Origin: Paraspadella gotoi
Taxonomy: Eukaryota > Chaetognatha
Direction: 5' to 3'
Length of the DNA stretch: 64,000 nt
Assembly: GCA_051294375.1 (NCBI GenBank)
Contig: CM119265.1
Coordinates: forward strand, 11,409,818-11,473,817
Every line of letters begins with the position of its first letter. The stretch's first letter is position 1. This document shows, piece after piece, positions 1 through 11,689 of the stretch. A program made the translations under genes and the position numbers. Under the pieces are notes generated by a model that worked only from the letters and a program-made list of their open reading frames with translations, did no database searches and was not told where the DNA came from.

Positions 1-43
1 AAGTATCAAATAAATCAATAAATTATCAATCAGCTCTGTTGAA

Positions 44-424
44 ATGGCCAGCCATTACGAAGGTCGGATAATGATAATGTGGATGAAAAACGTTAGCAAG
101 CTTTTAGAGAAACGTAAAATAAATGAAACATATAAATGCTCTTGTGGTAAGGGATTTAGGCGTCTGTCTGAGTTAACAGACACACTGGAAGTAAACAAAG
201 AATATCTTCCTCACTTTTGTCGCCACTTTACGCAGCATTTGTTGTCCTGGAAATCTTCTTCGCAACAAACTGACGGTCCTATGAGAGTGCCCCCACCTTG
301 TCACTGTAAAATATGCTTTAGACCTTTTTTAGGGCCTGGTTCTCTTCGAAGACATTTTACTGTTCACAATAGTGATTCTCATGTATGTGAGCTTTGTGGA
401 AAATATTGTTTTGTCATGCGTTAA
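44..424 (+). pseudogene. Decayed C2H2 zinc-finger paralogue fragment
   Basis: The reading frame resembles, in order, fingers 4 to 7 of the zinc-finger exon about 1.5 kb downstream. It has the same unusual C-x-C finger start ('KCSCGKGF' against 'KCTCGKEF'), the same 'LPH' linker, a 'PCHCKIC...H...H' finger and a 'VCELCGK' finger. Decay is visible. The second finger has lost its second cysteine and its spacing, and a TAA falls inside the last finger after 'CFVMR', with finger-like residues continuing beyond it. This looks like an old tandem duplicate rather than a working exon. The alternative is a 5' exon of the downstream gene spliced at a GTATGT near 382, which would discard the last half finger. 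The start codon is not informative because the window begins just upstream. Confidence 0.6.
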
Positions 425-708
425 TACCTAATGAGCCACGAAGATGCATTGAATGTCAAAAGAATCAACCGGTATGTGACTGAAAAACTATTGGAATTTA
501 TGAAACTCACCCTGGATCCTGGTGGAAAAGGTATTTAAAGTGTTATTTTATTAATTAAACAAGTTTTTGAGTTGTTCTTTTGGCTTTGTGTATTTCTTTC
601 AAGTATTACGCCGTCCAAAAAGGCGCAGTTTTGAACTGCCTATAAGGGGACAGTTTGAACTGCGCCCTCTTTTCTGTTCACGAAAACTGTCTTTTTTTCC
701 TCTGTTGT

Positions 709-827
709 GGGGAATCCCGCCACTATTTTTGATGGGATTAACGTTTGAAGCCCTCTGCCTTATCCACTACGGGGAATCCCCGCCACTATTTTTGATGGGG
801 TATTAACATTGAAGCCCAATCCCCGCC
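709..827. repeat. Two-copy 62-bp tandem duplication
   Basis: The segment starting GGGGAATCCC at 709 recurs at 771 with only a few differences ('CCACTATTTTTGATGGG' in both). Nothing coding is supported here. The short ORF across it is repeat-derived. Confidence 0.75.
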
Positions 828-964
828 AACAAATCACAAGATCTGTTCATCATGGCAGTCCTTGTTATAAAAAATTTTAACTGAAAACATAAAAAACATT
901 AATGATCCTAATTTCAAAATAAATATTTATTTGCATTTAGATCAATCCTAAACCCTATATTTTA

Positions 965-1405
965 TTTTATATCTCTCTCTCTGTCTACCTCCTCTCTCTT
1001 TATTTTCTAGTTTTCATCTCTCTCTCTTCTTCCTCTCTTTCAATCTCTATCTCTCTTTCTTTCTCACTCTATTCTTTTTTGTATATTTTTATCTCTCTCT
1101 CTCTTTCTATCTCTCTCTCTTTCTCACTCTATTTCTTTTTCTATTTTTATCTCTTTCTCACTTCTCTCTCTCTCATTCTACCTTCTCTTTTTTTTCTTAT
1201 CACTTCTCTCTTGTCTCTTTCTCTCTCTCTCCCTTTCACGCTCTCTCCTTTCTCTCTCTTTGTATCTCTAATTCTCTATCTCTTTTTTCACTTTATTTCT
1301 TTTTTTATATTTTTGTCTCTTTCTCACTTTTTTTCTCTCTCTCTCTGTCTACCTCTCTCTCTTTCTTTTTGATTTTCATATCTCTCTCTCTCTTCTCTTT
1401 CTCAA
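965..1405. repeat. CT-rich microsatellite tract
   Basis: Long runs of (CT)n with TTT interruptions. It is open in several frames only because of composition (Ser/Leu/Phe-rich translations). Pyrimidine tracts of this kind also make up the middle of every Penelope-like tail in this window, so it could be the remnant of one. No hammerhead core is seen. Confidence 0.8.
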
Positions 1406-1988
1406 GGGTATGACTTGAGAGTTCTCGGCTATAAAGCCATGGTGTCCCGTGGCCAACGAGTCTTTGTCCACCATGACCGAGGACCCCGGCGTGGGGCCGG
1501 CTAATTTTTGCCGCCGGGACTCGAGGACGCGGATCGAGAAAAAAAATCTCAAACTCGAGAGGAAATCCGCTAATCAATAAGAGGACTACGTCTTGGGATC
1601 GCAATCGTGGAAAAAAAAATTTACTTATTTTCTATGAAATGATAAAATTTGAAAAACATTGTAAAACAGGCGTCGGAGAAAAATTGACAGAGAGAAGATG
1701 AACTTATTTACAATGTTTGAAATTGTTTTTAAGAAAAAGGGTCAATCAAATCAACTTGAAAATAGGCAAAAATGAAGTACAGATTCAAAAAGTTGAGCTC
1801 CTGGCGATTCCGGTCACCTTTATTTTTATTTTTTATTTTTGATTGTTCTAAATCTGTATGGAACATCTTATGCAACCACAAATATCAAATATGACCCCCC
1901 AAAAAAAGTCAGTTTCTTATAAACTATACCTATACTATGCATTTAAAATTATCTTGACATAAAATATTGAAGTGTATTTTTTTTTTAG
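1406..1988. other. Non-coding spacer with a short GC-rich block
   Basis: 1406-1610 is a GC-rich block without a convincing frame. 1740-1815 is a copy of a repeat also present at 28500-28580 and, inverted, at 32535-32610 and 40000-40085. The last 15 bases are the pyrimidine tract and AG of the splice acceptor for the zinc-finger exon. Confidence 0.5.
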
Positions 1989-3654
1989 TGTTTCTGGAAA
2001 CCATCCACGATTGTGTGAAATTTGTGGAAAAGAATTTTTGTTGGTAGAAGAGATCTTCGGAAGCCATATTTTTAAGCATAAAAAAAGAACGCTAATGCCA
2101 GTTACTAAAAAGAGATGTACTTATATAGAGAATACTATAAATATTGAGAGCAAATCTTTGAAAAGTATACAATCAGAATTTTCAATGAATTGTTCTCATA
2201 TTTTAAGCTCCATGTGTGAAAATTTCAGACCTGATGCAATTTCCAAGGAAGTTGAAGATTCTATTGAAAAAGAACAAATTATGATTCACAAAACATCACT
2301 CGATGAATATGCTAGTTCTGCTGTATTAGATTCTAATGAGTCAGCAGTTAATGCATTGCTTCATGCAAATTACTCTCAACAATATGATCAGTATTTCTAT
2401 GAAAATGAAAAAGATAACCGAAATGAAAAATATTTTTCTTCAAACCTAAATCATAATGCTACGATAGAAAGGGAGAATAGCACACCTGATTCTGCAAAAT
2501 CAGATATTGGATATGTGAGTGATAACACCAATTATGAGTTTGAAAGTGATGATTTATCAAAATCTGCAAAAATTATCAAGACTAACTTGTGTCAGTATTG
2601 TGGACAAAGTTTTAGGAAAGTTAATGAACTTCAAACTCATATAAAAGAGCATAAAAATGAACAACCGTTCCTCTGTCATAAATGTGGTTTAGAATTTGAA
2701 TCAAACCTACAACTTAAAAATCATTCTAACTGTCACCACAATCCTAAAATGCCATCTAATAAACTTAAATCGAAGGATAAATTCAGTTTAATTGACAATA
2801 TTGATCCAATTATGGCATTCAATACCACTAATGATAATGTTTCTTCTAATATGTTGCCATGTGATTTTCATAAGTGTACTTGTGGAAAAGAATTTCGACG
2901 AAAAAGTGATCTGAACCGACATACCGGAATTCATTTGGACAAGCTTCCTCATAAGTGTAATCAATGCAATGCTACTTTTGGGTGTGCTGGTAATCTTCTC
3001 AATCATAAACAAGCTGTTCACAATGAGATTCCACCTTATCAGTGCCACATCTGTGGAATGCCCTGTCAAGGACCTAAAATATTGAAGAATCATCTGCTTC
3101 AGCATAGTAAGATAATAGTAGCTAAACCTAAAAAGCCTCCAAAAAAACCTCAACCTAAAGTTTGTAAACTATGTGGAAAAACCTTTTATAAGGCTTTATA
3201 TGCTAAATATCACATGGCAACTCATACGAAAGAAAGAATATTCCGTTGTGAAGAGTGTGACATGGTTTTTTACAATCGTCTTTCATATCGTCGTCATGAA
3301 CGACGGTGGCATGAATTAAATATCATAAGAAAAAGAAATACCAGGCCCAGAGCAATAGCAAGACGAGAACGATTGAACAAGGTCAAAAGAAAAACGGGGA
3401 GACCAAGAAAGTATCCAGCCCCTGCAGTCGTAGATGCTGAAAATCCTCCTTCTAAAAAAAGTACAAAATCAAATTTGAGCCAATATCATATTAAAATTCA
3501 AAAAGAAACGACTATAAACAAAGAAAAAGACATAATAAAAAAAGAAGCAATCAATAGTTGTGGAAGATATCCTCCAAACAACATGTTCGACGATATTCTA
3601 GGGATGGGTTATGTTGCGTGGACTTACGACATTCGTCGACATTGTATTATGTAA
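1989..3654 (+). CDS. C2H2 zinc-finger protein with AT-hook, 3' exon
   Basis: A single long exon starts after a strong acceptor (a T run then TAG at 1986-1988) and runs to a TAA at 3652. Residues are counted from 1972. Eight C2H2 fingers lie near 15-36, 206-226, 233-255, 302-321, 328-350, 357-378, 397-418 and 425-446, and an AT-hook core 'GRPRK' lies near 476. Finger 4 has C-x-C instead of C-x2-C spacing, shared with the decayed copy upstream. Residues 40-200 form a low-complexity acidic/Asn/Ser-rich linker. Clustered fingers plus an AT-hook suggest a sequence-specific DNA-binding nuclear protein. The family member cannot be named and no target is known. The true start must be in an upstream exon outside or near the window start, since the in-frame ATG at 1972 lies in the acceptor tract. 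Confidence 0.85.
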
Positions 3655-3984
3655 AGAAAACCCAATTGGAGAGGTTATATAATCGTAAATAAAATTGAGG
3701 ATGTAGAGAATCAAAACAGAGGAAAGTGTATTGGTAATGTTATTCTAAAGGAATGGAAAATATATAACATCTTGGACAACTTGGAAACTTGCGTTTTTCA
3801 CAGTTGGGGCTGTGGATAACCATTTGCAGTCTCTTTTTATGCGGTCGTCATATCGGCTTTTAGCGTTTGCGACGGATATTGTACGGCTTTGTTGCCGGCA
3901 TAAGTGGCGTTGTTGTGCCGGTCGGCGGTCGTGGGCGATTGTCCAGCCACGTTTCCAAAGTCGTATACGGTCGAATCGCCTTTG
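3655..3984. other. No gene seen
   Basis: 3' flank of the zinc-finger exon. No polyadenylation signal or frame that I would defend. Confidence 0.4.
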
Positions 3985-4290
3985 TAGATCCGGATCTGCT
4001 TATCAGTAAGAAGACAGATCCGCGACGTCTGTCAATGTGGTCTGTACTAAACGATGCACTGGCCTGTCGCACGAGTGTTTCGGTCCGGTCGGTCCCGGCA
4101 CCCCTCACAATATTGTCTCGCGGGCAACACATCAGTGGAATCTTATTCATGTCAGAACAACGGCATTGCGAAATATGTAAATTATGGACGAAAAAAAAAA
4201 TGATGTCTCGTCCGTCCGTGACTGTCCGTGCCCGTCCGTTGTCGCCGTACGCGTCCGTCCGTCCCACCTTAGCAAAAACATCCAATTAAG
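3985..4290 (-). repeat. Interspersed repeat, inverted relative to 63510-63660
   Basis: Landmarks 'AGATCCG', 'GTCGGTCCC', 'CATGTCAGAACA' and a CGTCCGTCCG run occur here and, as reverse complement and in matching order, near the right end of the window. Both strands are open for about 140 codons, which is explained by composition and not by a gene. Confidence 0.6.
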
Positions 4291-4720
4291 CACCTCGTGG
4301 ATCATTGGAGGAATGGATTGGTAATGAAATTCTTGTGTGTGGGTAGGAAACCTGTGTGATTGAGAATGCGATCCAGGGATATGAAGTTTTCGAGGGAAAT
4401 CGTGCGAGGTGGAATATGTTTCAAAAAAAGAGAAAAATATTGATTTCATAGGACTATTTGACAACCGCCCGAAATTGCTCAATTGGATAGGGATAGTGCC
4501 AATTGACTGTTGAAGATTTTGGTCACGAGATTGGCCTTGGTGAGGGTTGCAGGGTGTGGGAGATTAAGGTGTGGTGATACGTGGATTTGGAGTGAGGTCG
4601 TGGTGCGGGAGTGTGAATATGTTAGGGCGCGTTGTGTTGTCGCAATGGGAATCGTGCGAGTGGGAAATGAGTTAAAAAATGTGAAGAAACAGAAAAGTCA
4701 ATGAGTTACTTTAGAGGTAT
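4291..4720 (-). repeat. Degenerate ~125-bp tandem monomers
   Basis: Diverged monomers containing 'TTTTGTGTGTGGGTA', 'TGTGTGATTGAGA' and 'GGGAAATCGTGCGAG...GG'. They are the reverse complement of the monomers at 63235-63510 and follow the same neighbouring repeat, so both ends of the window sample one repeat family. Confidence 0.6.
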
Positions 4721-6039
4721 TTTGCTTTAAATTTACTTTTCATACATTAATTTTGGGTATTAAAAGATTGGATGATAAAATCGAAGTTGATTAGTTTTGG
4801 GTGGTTAGATGTAGTATAGTATAGAGGAGAATTGAGAGGATTGTATATAGATAGTGTGCAGTGTCGAGTTAGGATTAAAAGGTAGAATGCGAACGAAGAT
4901 AGAGGGTTGATGTCGATTGATTGGAATCGTAGAGTGGAATAAAGAGTTCAATTAGAAGACACAAGACACATTTAGCTTGTGAATTGATTCTTAAAGTTTC
5001 ATCTGCTCTCTCTGCTTGATTGAATGATTGATTGAATTGATGTGATCTGATTGACGGCTAATTATGCGCGTGTGACATAAATTCGACTGCACAGGTAAGG
5101 AGTCGGTAAGTTTTGTGCAAGTTGACAGAATGTATGCGCGGTGGTTGACGCACAATTAGCGAGCTAGTGGTTATAACGAGGATACGCATTCATTGCCGCA
5201 GTTAACCAAAAGTGATTATGGGGCCGGGTTAGACACCAGGGTACAGATATGAGTAGCGAGGGTCACGTAGGAGCTAGTCGATGGTGCGTCACATCGCCTG
5301 ATACGACTTGCTAAGTATAGATGGGGCTCGAGGAGTCAGCTGATTAGGTGTTAGTATGATTGGCATATCGGTTAGTGTGGGTAGAGAGCTAGATAGTGGA
5401 TCACTGCATTCATTGAGTATAGCTTCCATGAGAGAGTGAAGATTCGTCGTCTCATTAAATTAAACATGCATATGTAGTTGGACGCATATTATGGCTGCGG
5501 TGCAGGTTACGAGCTAATTTTAATGGGCTCTCAGTTAAGAGATGGCCCGAGAAAAAGATTATGGGTCAAGATTAAGCCTCGAAATTAATGGTCGTACAGT
5601 TTGAACCCGGCCGTCCGATCCAAATGCATTATGGGCCAGAGTTGACGTTAGAAAATTAGTTGAGGCTATTGAGAAGTAGTAGCTTATTACCGGACTTTTA
5701 TCGGGATTGGATGAATTGTGTATGTGCAGTAAGAAGTGTGTGATTAAACAGAAACCAAAGGTTTTCGATGGAAAATCTTTTGAAGTGGATATTACACGAT
5801 GCTATACGGAGCTGATTAACAAATTCGAAGAGCCGAGTTCTTCAAAATGGGAAAAAAACAAAACCTGTTTCACTAATTAATTTGATTAATGCTTCTTTTT
5901 CACCTTTATATATAAATGTAATATGCAGGATGTATTAATAAACAGTCAAATTAATTTAATCAGTTAGATTAATCAATTATCAAAATTAAATCAATAATAA
6001 TAATAATCAGTCAATCAATCGTCCCATGGTACGTCACCT
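4721..6039. other. Gene-free spacer
   Basis: Moderately AT-rich unique-looking DNA with no ORF above 60 codons and no recognisable repeat except AATT/TAAT-rich stretches near 5875-6010. Confidence 0.4.
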
Positions 6040-6600
6040 TGCAAAGCCCTCGCAATAACTGCGTGATTGGCTGGTTGGATTGGGAAATGGAATTTTGTGG
6101 TGTGGGTCGGAAAGTGGGTGTGAGGTCAAGCTGGATATCACCGTTTTCGACGGAATCGTGGTGAGTGGAAAATGAGTTGTAAATAAAGACATAAGTCGGC
6201 ATTTACTAAGGACATACTTTCTTACTTATTTTAACCAATAACGTTACTGCTAATTAATATAATTGGATGGATAGGATTGAGTTCAAATGTTGTTGTGTCG
6301 GGGGTAGAAAATGTGTGATCGAATGCTTGATAAAGAAGTTTCGGTGGAAACAACCGTACGAAGTGGACAAATGCAGTTTAAATGAAAAAAATATAGAGTC
6401 ACATTTCTTGATCTTTTTTCTTATTTTAACACCCCATATAGATTGAGAAATGAAATCTGTTGTGGGGAGCGGGGGGTAAGGAAAGTGTGTGAAGCTCGAT
6501 AAATACGATATAAAGGTTTTGAACGGGAATTGGCCAGTGGAAATGAGCTTTAAAATGGAAAAAACCTGAAAGTCACATTTACTTGCAAGCAGAAAATGAG
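6040..6600 (-). repeat. Further monomers of the ~125-bp family
   Basis: At least three more monomers ('GGATGG/GGTTGGATTGGG', 'GTGTGGGT', 'GTGTGATCGAATG', 'AAATGAGTT') in the same orientation as 4291-4720, separated by about 1.3 kb of other DNA. Confidence 0.55.
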
Positions 6601-6654
6601 TACAAGGTTTAAAAAATCCTAAATCAGGCATAAGGAATCGTCGCAAATTGCAAG

Positions 6655-6840
6655 CAGAGAGAGAGAGAGAGAGAAGAGAGGAGAGGAGAGGAGAGATGGA
6701 GAGAGAGAGAAGCAGTTAGAAATGAGCATAAGGATCGTGGAGCGTCGCGAATTGCAAAGAGAGAAGGAAGGAAGAGGGAGGAGAGAAGTGAAAGAGAGGA
6801 AGTGGAGAGAGAGAAAGGCATACGAAAGAGGAGAGAGTCG
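6655..6840. repeat. GA-rich microsatellite
   Basis: (GA)n and GGAGA runs. The two Ser/Leu-rich ORFs on the minus strand are artefacts of it. A second GA tract lies at 7400-7490. Confidence 0.8.
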
Positions 6841-8160
6841 CAGGAGCATAAAAATTAGCGAATAAAAAAGTTGTTTATTCGTCTGTCACTGAAATAAAAA
6901 TAACTTTAAAAGTACTTACAAAATACAATGAAAATTGGATAATTATTATGCTCGGATAAGATTTGTTTAATCACAATTGCAATATATCTAGTAAGGCTAT
7001 ATATCTAGTAAGGCGGGGGCCAAAAGTTAGAAAACACTTTTTATAACTTCTAAGTTTCTCTTAAATTTTTTTTTCCTTTTTCTTACTACTAAATCGATTT
7101 TCAATCATAAACTCTGTTTGAAATTATTTCATTGGGTTGTTGCAACTGAAGCTTTTAAATATTAGTTGAATATATCAATAATATATCAAGTTAATTGGAC
7201 GGAATTGTGGCCAGGGCGAAATGTGTTTAAGTATGTGGAAAAATAAACATACGTCCCGCCGATTTAACTTGGAATCTTTAATATTTAATGATTACTAATA
7301 ATGTTTTAATTTATTACATGAATTTAATTAATGGATTAGTGAAATTGATGCAAGTTAAAGAAAAGATCTGAAAAAGCATAAAGTCTGTCGCAGATTGCAG
7401 AAAAAAAAAAAGAGAGAGAAGAGAGATGAGGGAGAGGAGAGAGTGAGGTGAGAGAGAGGGAGAGGGGAGAGAGAAGGAGACATAAATAGAAATAGGGATA
7501 GTTTGTTTTGTTGATAAAATGTAACTATGCTAAACAAAACATGATTTAATTAACGTCCTAAGAACTACACCAAATTTTAAGAGACATATCGATGAATGAT
7601 AAAGTTGAATTAATAAATGTTAAAGTAATTTATTTACATATTAAAAAATTAATTTAATTAATATATTAACTATAAATCTAATTTGCGATTAAGTTCATTA
7701 ATCTGAATTATCGGTAAGGCGAATCCACATTGGGTTTTGGCTCCAAACTTGATTTATGATTATAAATTTTGGGGTGTAATGAAGCTGAAAATTTCTTACT
7801 ACTAGCAGGCTTCTCATCATCCGTGTGGCTTAAATATGTGGGTCAGGACAGCATATTAAATATGTTTTGTTTGACGATAATTTGTTAAGTCAAACAACAA
7901 ATTTACCGTCTCATTTTCTATTTTTATGTTTCCTACTTTTCTCAGTTTTTTCTTCTTTAAAATATATATAGTCTGCTCTCCGCTCTGGATCTCTGTTTTC
8001 CCCAGTGCTGATTCATCAGAAGAAAAACGCAATCGCAGCTGGCTCTGGCAGGGGCTTTTCTTTGTTCCTCTTTTTCCTGTTCCGATTCTGGCTTTGAAGC
8101 TGCTGCAGAAGGGGTCCTCTATTTTTTCTTCTCTGCTCGCTGCTTTGCTTGCTGCCTTCT
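6841..8160. other. Gene-free AT-rich spacer up to an N gap
   Basis: Contains the 7400-7490 GA tract and a short duplication of 'ATATATCTAGTAAGGC' near 6985-7015. 7990-8160 resembles a repeat also found at 56480-56660 and 57300-57400 ('GCTGATTCATC', 'GCAGGGGCTTT'), which may be why the assembly broke here. Confidence 0.4.
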
Positions 8161-8260
8161 NNNNNNNNNNNNNNNNNNNNNNNNNNNNNNNNNNNNNNNN
8201 NNNNNNNNNNNNNNNNNNNNNNNNNNNNNNNNNNNNNNNNNNNNNNNNNNNNNNNNNNNN
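8161..8260. other. Assembly gap, 100 N
   Basis: Exactly 100 N, the usual placeholder for a gap of unknown size. It truncates the gene that follows. Confidence 0.99.
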
Positions 8261-8491
8261 TGTTTCCGTACAAAGAGATACGGCCGATTGGTATTAGACA
8301 ATAATTTGTACGACGCCGACCGAACTCACCTGAACGCGCAAGGGTCGCGGGTGCTGGCGGAACTCATTGACCGCCTACTGTTTTGCGATACCGACCAGCA
8401 GTTCCGGGAACGACCGATTTGGGCACTGGGCTCCACGCGTTTCGCTGGATGGAAGAAACTGGAGTGGCCGAATTTCGTCAAACGTCGCTAG
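8261..8491 (+). CDS. SGNH/GDSL-hydrolase-like protein, C-terminal part
   Basis: An open frame runs from the gap edge to TAG at 8489 (76 residues). It contains 'YDADRTHLNAQGSRVLAELI', which matches the last conserved block of SGNH/GDSL hydrolases: D-x-x-H-L-N followed by G and an amphipathic helix, where D and H belong to the catalytic triad. The catalytic Ser block and the rest are lost in the gap. After the helix comes a basic, Trp-rich tail. Esterase or lipase activity is a family-level inference and the substrate is unknown. GC content and codon use are higher than in the flanks, as in the other genuine exons of this window. Confidence 0.55.
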   Translation, partial: CFRTKRYGRLVLDNNLYDADRTHLNAQGSRVLAELIDRLLFCDTDQQFRERPIWALGSTRFAGWKKLEWPNFVKRR

Positions 8492-8850
8492 TCGACGACG
8501 ATCGAAGTAAACAAAAGACATAGAATTGATTCACTTAGAAAAAATTAAATAAATTTCGGTGAATAGCTATCGATGTTAAATATCACATTGAAAGAAGAAT
8601 AATCTTACTTTAAATTTAAATCATATCAAAATGAGAAGGAATTTTACTTTGAAAATTTATTCATGGAAAATATTGATATTCGATATCTTAACAAATTGGT
8701 ATGATAAACATGCATGTTGTCATGTTGTCGATCGAAGTCAACCAACCTGAAAATGGTTTGACATATTAGCGATAAAAATATTGAATAATACGATTGATAT
8801 GTCGATTGATTATATTTAGGTCGAGATATTTACATTTTATGTTTTCTCAC
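8492..8850. other. No gene seen
   Basis: AT-rich interval between the convergent 3' ends of the two neighbouring genes. Confidence 0.5.
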
Positions 8851-9333
8851 CTAGACTTCGGAAGGATCTTCGATGTCCACGATTTGGTTTTTCGATTTGC
8901 GCTGAGGCGCGACCGGACGCTTCTTATTTTTGTTGCGATGACTGAGCAGAGAAGGGACCGACAGACGATACTTTGAACTTGACGTTCCTGAATACACAAA
9001 TTGTTGCACCCTTTTTACTATCTGTCTGCACGATCTATTTGCATAATTTCATTTTCAAAGATTGGTCAAATTTTTGCATGTTTAGCACGGAATTAATTTG
9101 CACTTGTCACTTACCGACGCAACGACGACACTGCTGAACGACGATGCCAACGAATAAAGCCAGGCAGATGATAGACAGCGTGACAAGAACGACCAAATAG
9201 AGCGTCGAGTGGTCGGGCTGACAGATGCCGAAAACACCTTGTGACGTGACGGGAATCGAACATGATTTCCCGTATTTCCAGCCGAGTTTGGCGAGAAGCG
9301 TGTAAAATGGCGCAGCAGACAAACGAAAATTTT
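8851..9333 (-). CDS. Single-pass membrane protein, last two exons
   Basis: Penultimate exon 9115-9333: acceptor 'TTAATTCAG', donor CG|GTAAGT. Last exon 8851-8987: acceptor 'TGTATTCAG', stop TAG at 8851. Both junctions are phase 1 and joining them keeps the frame, which is strong support. The encoded part has a short ectodomain with paired cysteines ('GKSCSIPVTSQGVFGICQ'), one hydrophobic helix ('LYLVVLVTLSIICLALFVGI'), a Cys/Arg stop-transfer 'QQCRRC', then a basic cytosolic tail of about 50 residues ending in acidic 'DIEDPSEV'. The topology suggests a type I plasma-membrane protein. The terminal valine is compatible with a PDZ ligand, but that is speculation. The family is not recognised. 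5' exons lie upstream, possibly in the GC-rich block at 9600-9890. Confidence 0.6.
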
Positions 9334-9599
9334 CTGAATTAATGTTATGAAAATTCTTACCAATCGAATTTAAAATTTATTTGTAAAAACGCCGCTCTGG
9401 CTCTATCGGAAGTATATTTATTAACATCTGAATCTCCTTACCCTTCGCGACTGCATCTCTAGCGTATCGGGCACTTCCGGGTTTTGGTATACATGCCACA
9501 CACACCTGGCACCTGGCCCCCTCCTCTTACTGGGCCGCCAGGGTGAGGGCATCAACCCCAACCCATCTTTGCGCCGAAACGCAAAAATAAAAACGATTA

Positions 9600-9890
9600 A
9601 TGATTATATGTTCCTATGCAGCCGCCGATTGATACTAAAACCTTCTCTAGAGCCGTCATTGCGTACGAGCGCAGAACGAGCCGAAGACGGCGTCGAACTC
9701 GAAATGGAATTCGGAGTCGCGTCGCCGCCCCGACCCCGCCCGTATAAAAAGACGGCGTTCGCCCGTCGGAAGAGCCACATTGCGGCACTCGACTTGTGCC
9801 TCGAGCGAACTGAGGCTGCCGGCACAGCAATGCGAGCCCTTCCTCTGGGCTCAGCACGTCTGAGCTCGTCCCCGAAAAGGCCATTCAAAA
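9600..9890. other. GC-rich exon-like block
   Basis: Sharp rise in GC and CpG, open on both strands. On the plus strand a good acceptor ('TTCCTATGCAG', exon from about 9621) opens a 41-codon basic C-terminus ending at the TAA near 9748. On the minus strand a frame beginning 'FSGTSSDVLSPEE' could be an upstream exon of the membrane protein at 8851-9333. A TATAAAAA sits at 9744-9751. I cannot decide between the strands. Confidence 0.35.
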
Positions 9891-10519
9891 ACAAAGTGCA
9901 ATTATGAAAATCATTTTTGATTGAAGAAAATAGGAATTTATTATATCGAAAAATTAAAGTTAGTCTTTATCGAAATTTAAAGAAATAAATCTTAGTTATA
10001 ATTTGCGCACTTTCGAAGAGATACTGAACTTATCGTCACACTTACCATTTCGAACTCAGGAGTAGGAAGAGCAAGATGGGTTTATTTTAAGCGATTGATC
10101 GACAATCAGGTCGATTTGAATCGAAGGCGATAAGATTTGATGAGATATCGAAAATAGAACGAAAGCGAATGATTCGAACGATGGACGATCGAAATTTGCG
10201 TGTGAATGTTTTGTGAAGTGTTTGTTTATGTTTTGTGTGGGATCCAAAATAAAATTGATTTAATTGTAACTTTTCTCGAACTGTTGCCGACAGTTCGATT
10301 TTTCTCAAAAACAATTTTATATTTCGCTAACGATTTTCATTTAATGCAAGCGGTCGATTTATTTTTCGTTGTCTTGATTTATTTTTCCTATATTTAGCTA
10401 TGTGTGATCAATTGTAATAAACTGTTATAACTATTGTGATTATTTGTGCTAGTGCTTTACATGTGATCATTTGTACACATTGTTATTTTTTTACCTGCCT
10501 GTTACAAAATTTGTTTTGG
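9891..10519. other. No gene seen
   Basis: AT-rich with several short hydrophobic ORFs that I take to be chance. The 3' portion runs into the first Penelope-like tail. Confidence 0.4.
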
Positions 10520-11310
10520 GGGGGAGATGTCAGTAATATTTTAATTAGCCTCCAATTAGTAATTAACTTTTAGTTTCAAATTTTGTCTCTCTAAATATTC
10601 TTAGTCTCAAAGTTTAATATCCTGTAGATTCTCAGAGCTCGGCTCCTATTTTGTAAACATTTAGTGAATTAGATAAACAAAGGAAGAGAGACGGGAAGGA
10701 GGCAGAGAATTAAGTGCATTCCATTTTTCGGTTCCAAGGGATTAAGACGTAACATTTATCATGGTTTAATTACAATTTACAACTTGGGCAATCTACAATT
10801 ATTTCAGGTAACTTCAAATACTAATTAGACAGATTATGCATAATCCAGCTCTCTATCGTCATTTTTGAGGGCCACAGACCACGTTACCAACAATTCACTC
10901 TTTTTACAATTGTTAAAAATTCTCACCAATATTTTTCAGTTTTAAACATTTACCACTGTTGTACATTGCACAATGTATCTTTTAATTATTTATTTATTTA
11001 TCCCTGTTAAGTCTATCTCTCTCTCTCTCTCTCTTTCTCTCTAACAAATTTCATTTCTTTTTCAAAAACTCACTCAATCTGTGTTCAACTTACCCTGTCC
11101 TCGCCTCTGACCACTATTCTGTCTCACCACTTTGTTGGAAACTTTAACTCTCCCTTTCTCTCTCTCTTTCTCTCTCTCACACACTCTTCTTGTGCACAAT
11201 AATTTGTCCAATTCACAAACTAAAAACACTGAAGAAGGCTTGAATACTAAAGCCGAAACATGTCTGTTTACCAATAAAAACAAATTTCGTTGAAAACTAA
11301 TAAAAACTTT
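10520..11310 (+). mobile_element. Penelope-like element 3' tail (copy 1)
   Basis: From about 10950 the order of landmarks matches the other tails in the window: 'TTGTTGTACATTGCACAATGTA', a CT tract, 'ACCTGTCCTC..CTCTGACCACT', 'GTTGGAAACTTT', a second CT tract, hammerhead core, then AATAAA-like sequence and 'AAACTTTGTTT'. The 5' boundary is uncertain: a G7 run at 10518 may be the equivalent of the GGGGGCCAGCTC start seen in other copies. No coding sequence is attached. It lies head-to-tail with the next copy. Confidence 0.6.
11229..11265 (+). ncRNA. Hammerhead ribozyme, type I, short stem III
   Basis: CTGAAGA (fits CUGANGA, where position 7 is free) at 11229-11235, stem II GGCT/AGCC with an internal loop, GAAA at 11255-11258, then 'CATGTC' giving a two-base-pair stem III (AC/GT) and cleavage after C17. 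All invariant core residues are present. Such minimal hammerheads are known from Penelope-like elements and are thought to work best as dimers. Confidence 0.7.
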
Positions 11311-11689
11311 GTTTTTTTCTCTAAATCATTTACAACGAAAAAAAAAGGATTATCACAAAGTATAGATATAAAAAAGATAAAAATGAAGGAAACATTTTTT
11401 TGGACAACGCAATTTCTTTTATATGGAACTCCTGTATTTTTTGTCATACATAAATGAGACACAGCTCATATGAATCACAAAAGGCCAAAGTTTCTTGATA
11501 TCTAAATTTTATTTTTCGAATCTTACATTAAAATGCCGAAAAATAACTGGAAAGTAACCGCGACACTTTTTTTTCCATCATGGTACTATTCTTTTAAATT
11601 AACAATAATTTTACTGTTATATTTTTTTTTATATTATTTCCTTTCTTTTCGTTGTGTATAAATAGGCTTAAGAGAAAACAGGGATCACT

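Noticed and set aside
1079-1372. Ser/Leu-rich ORF
   Set aside because: CT microsatellite translation.
3860-4289. 140-codon ORFs on both strands
   Set aside because: The same DNA recurs as an interspersed repeat at the other end of the window; no protein motif.
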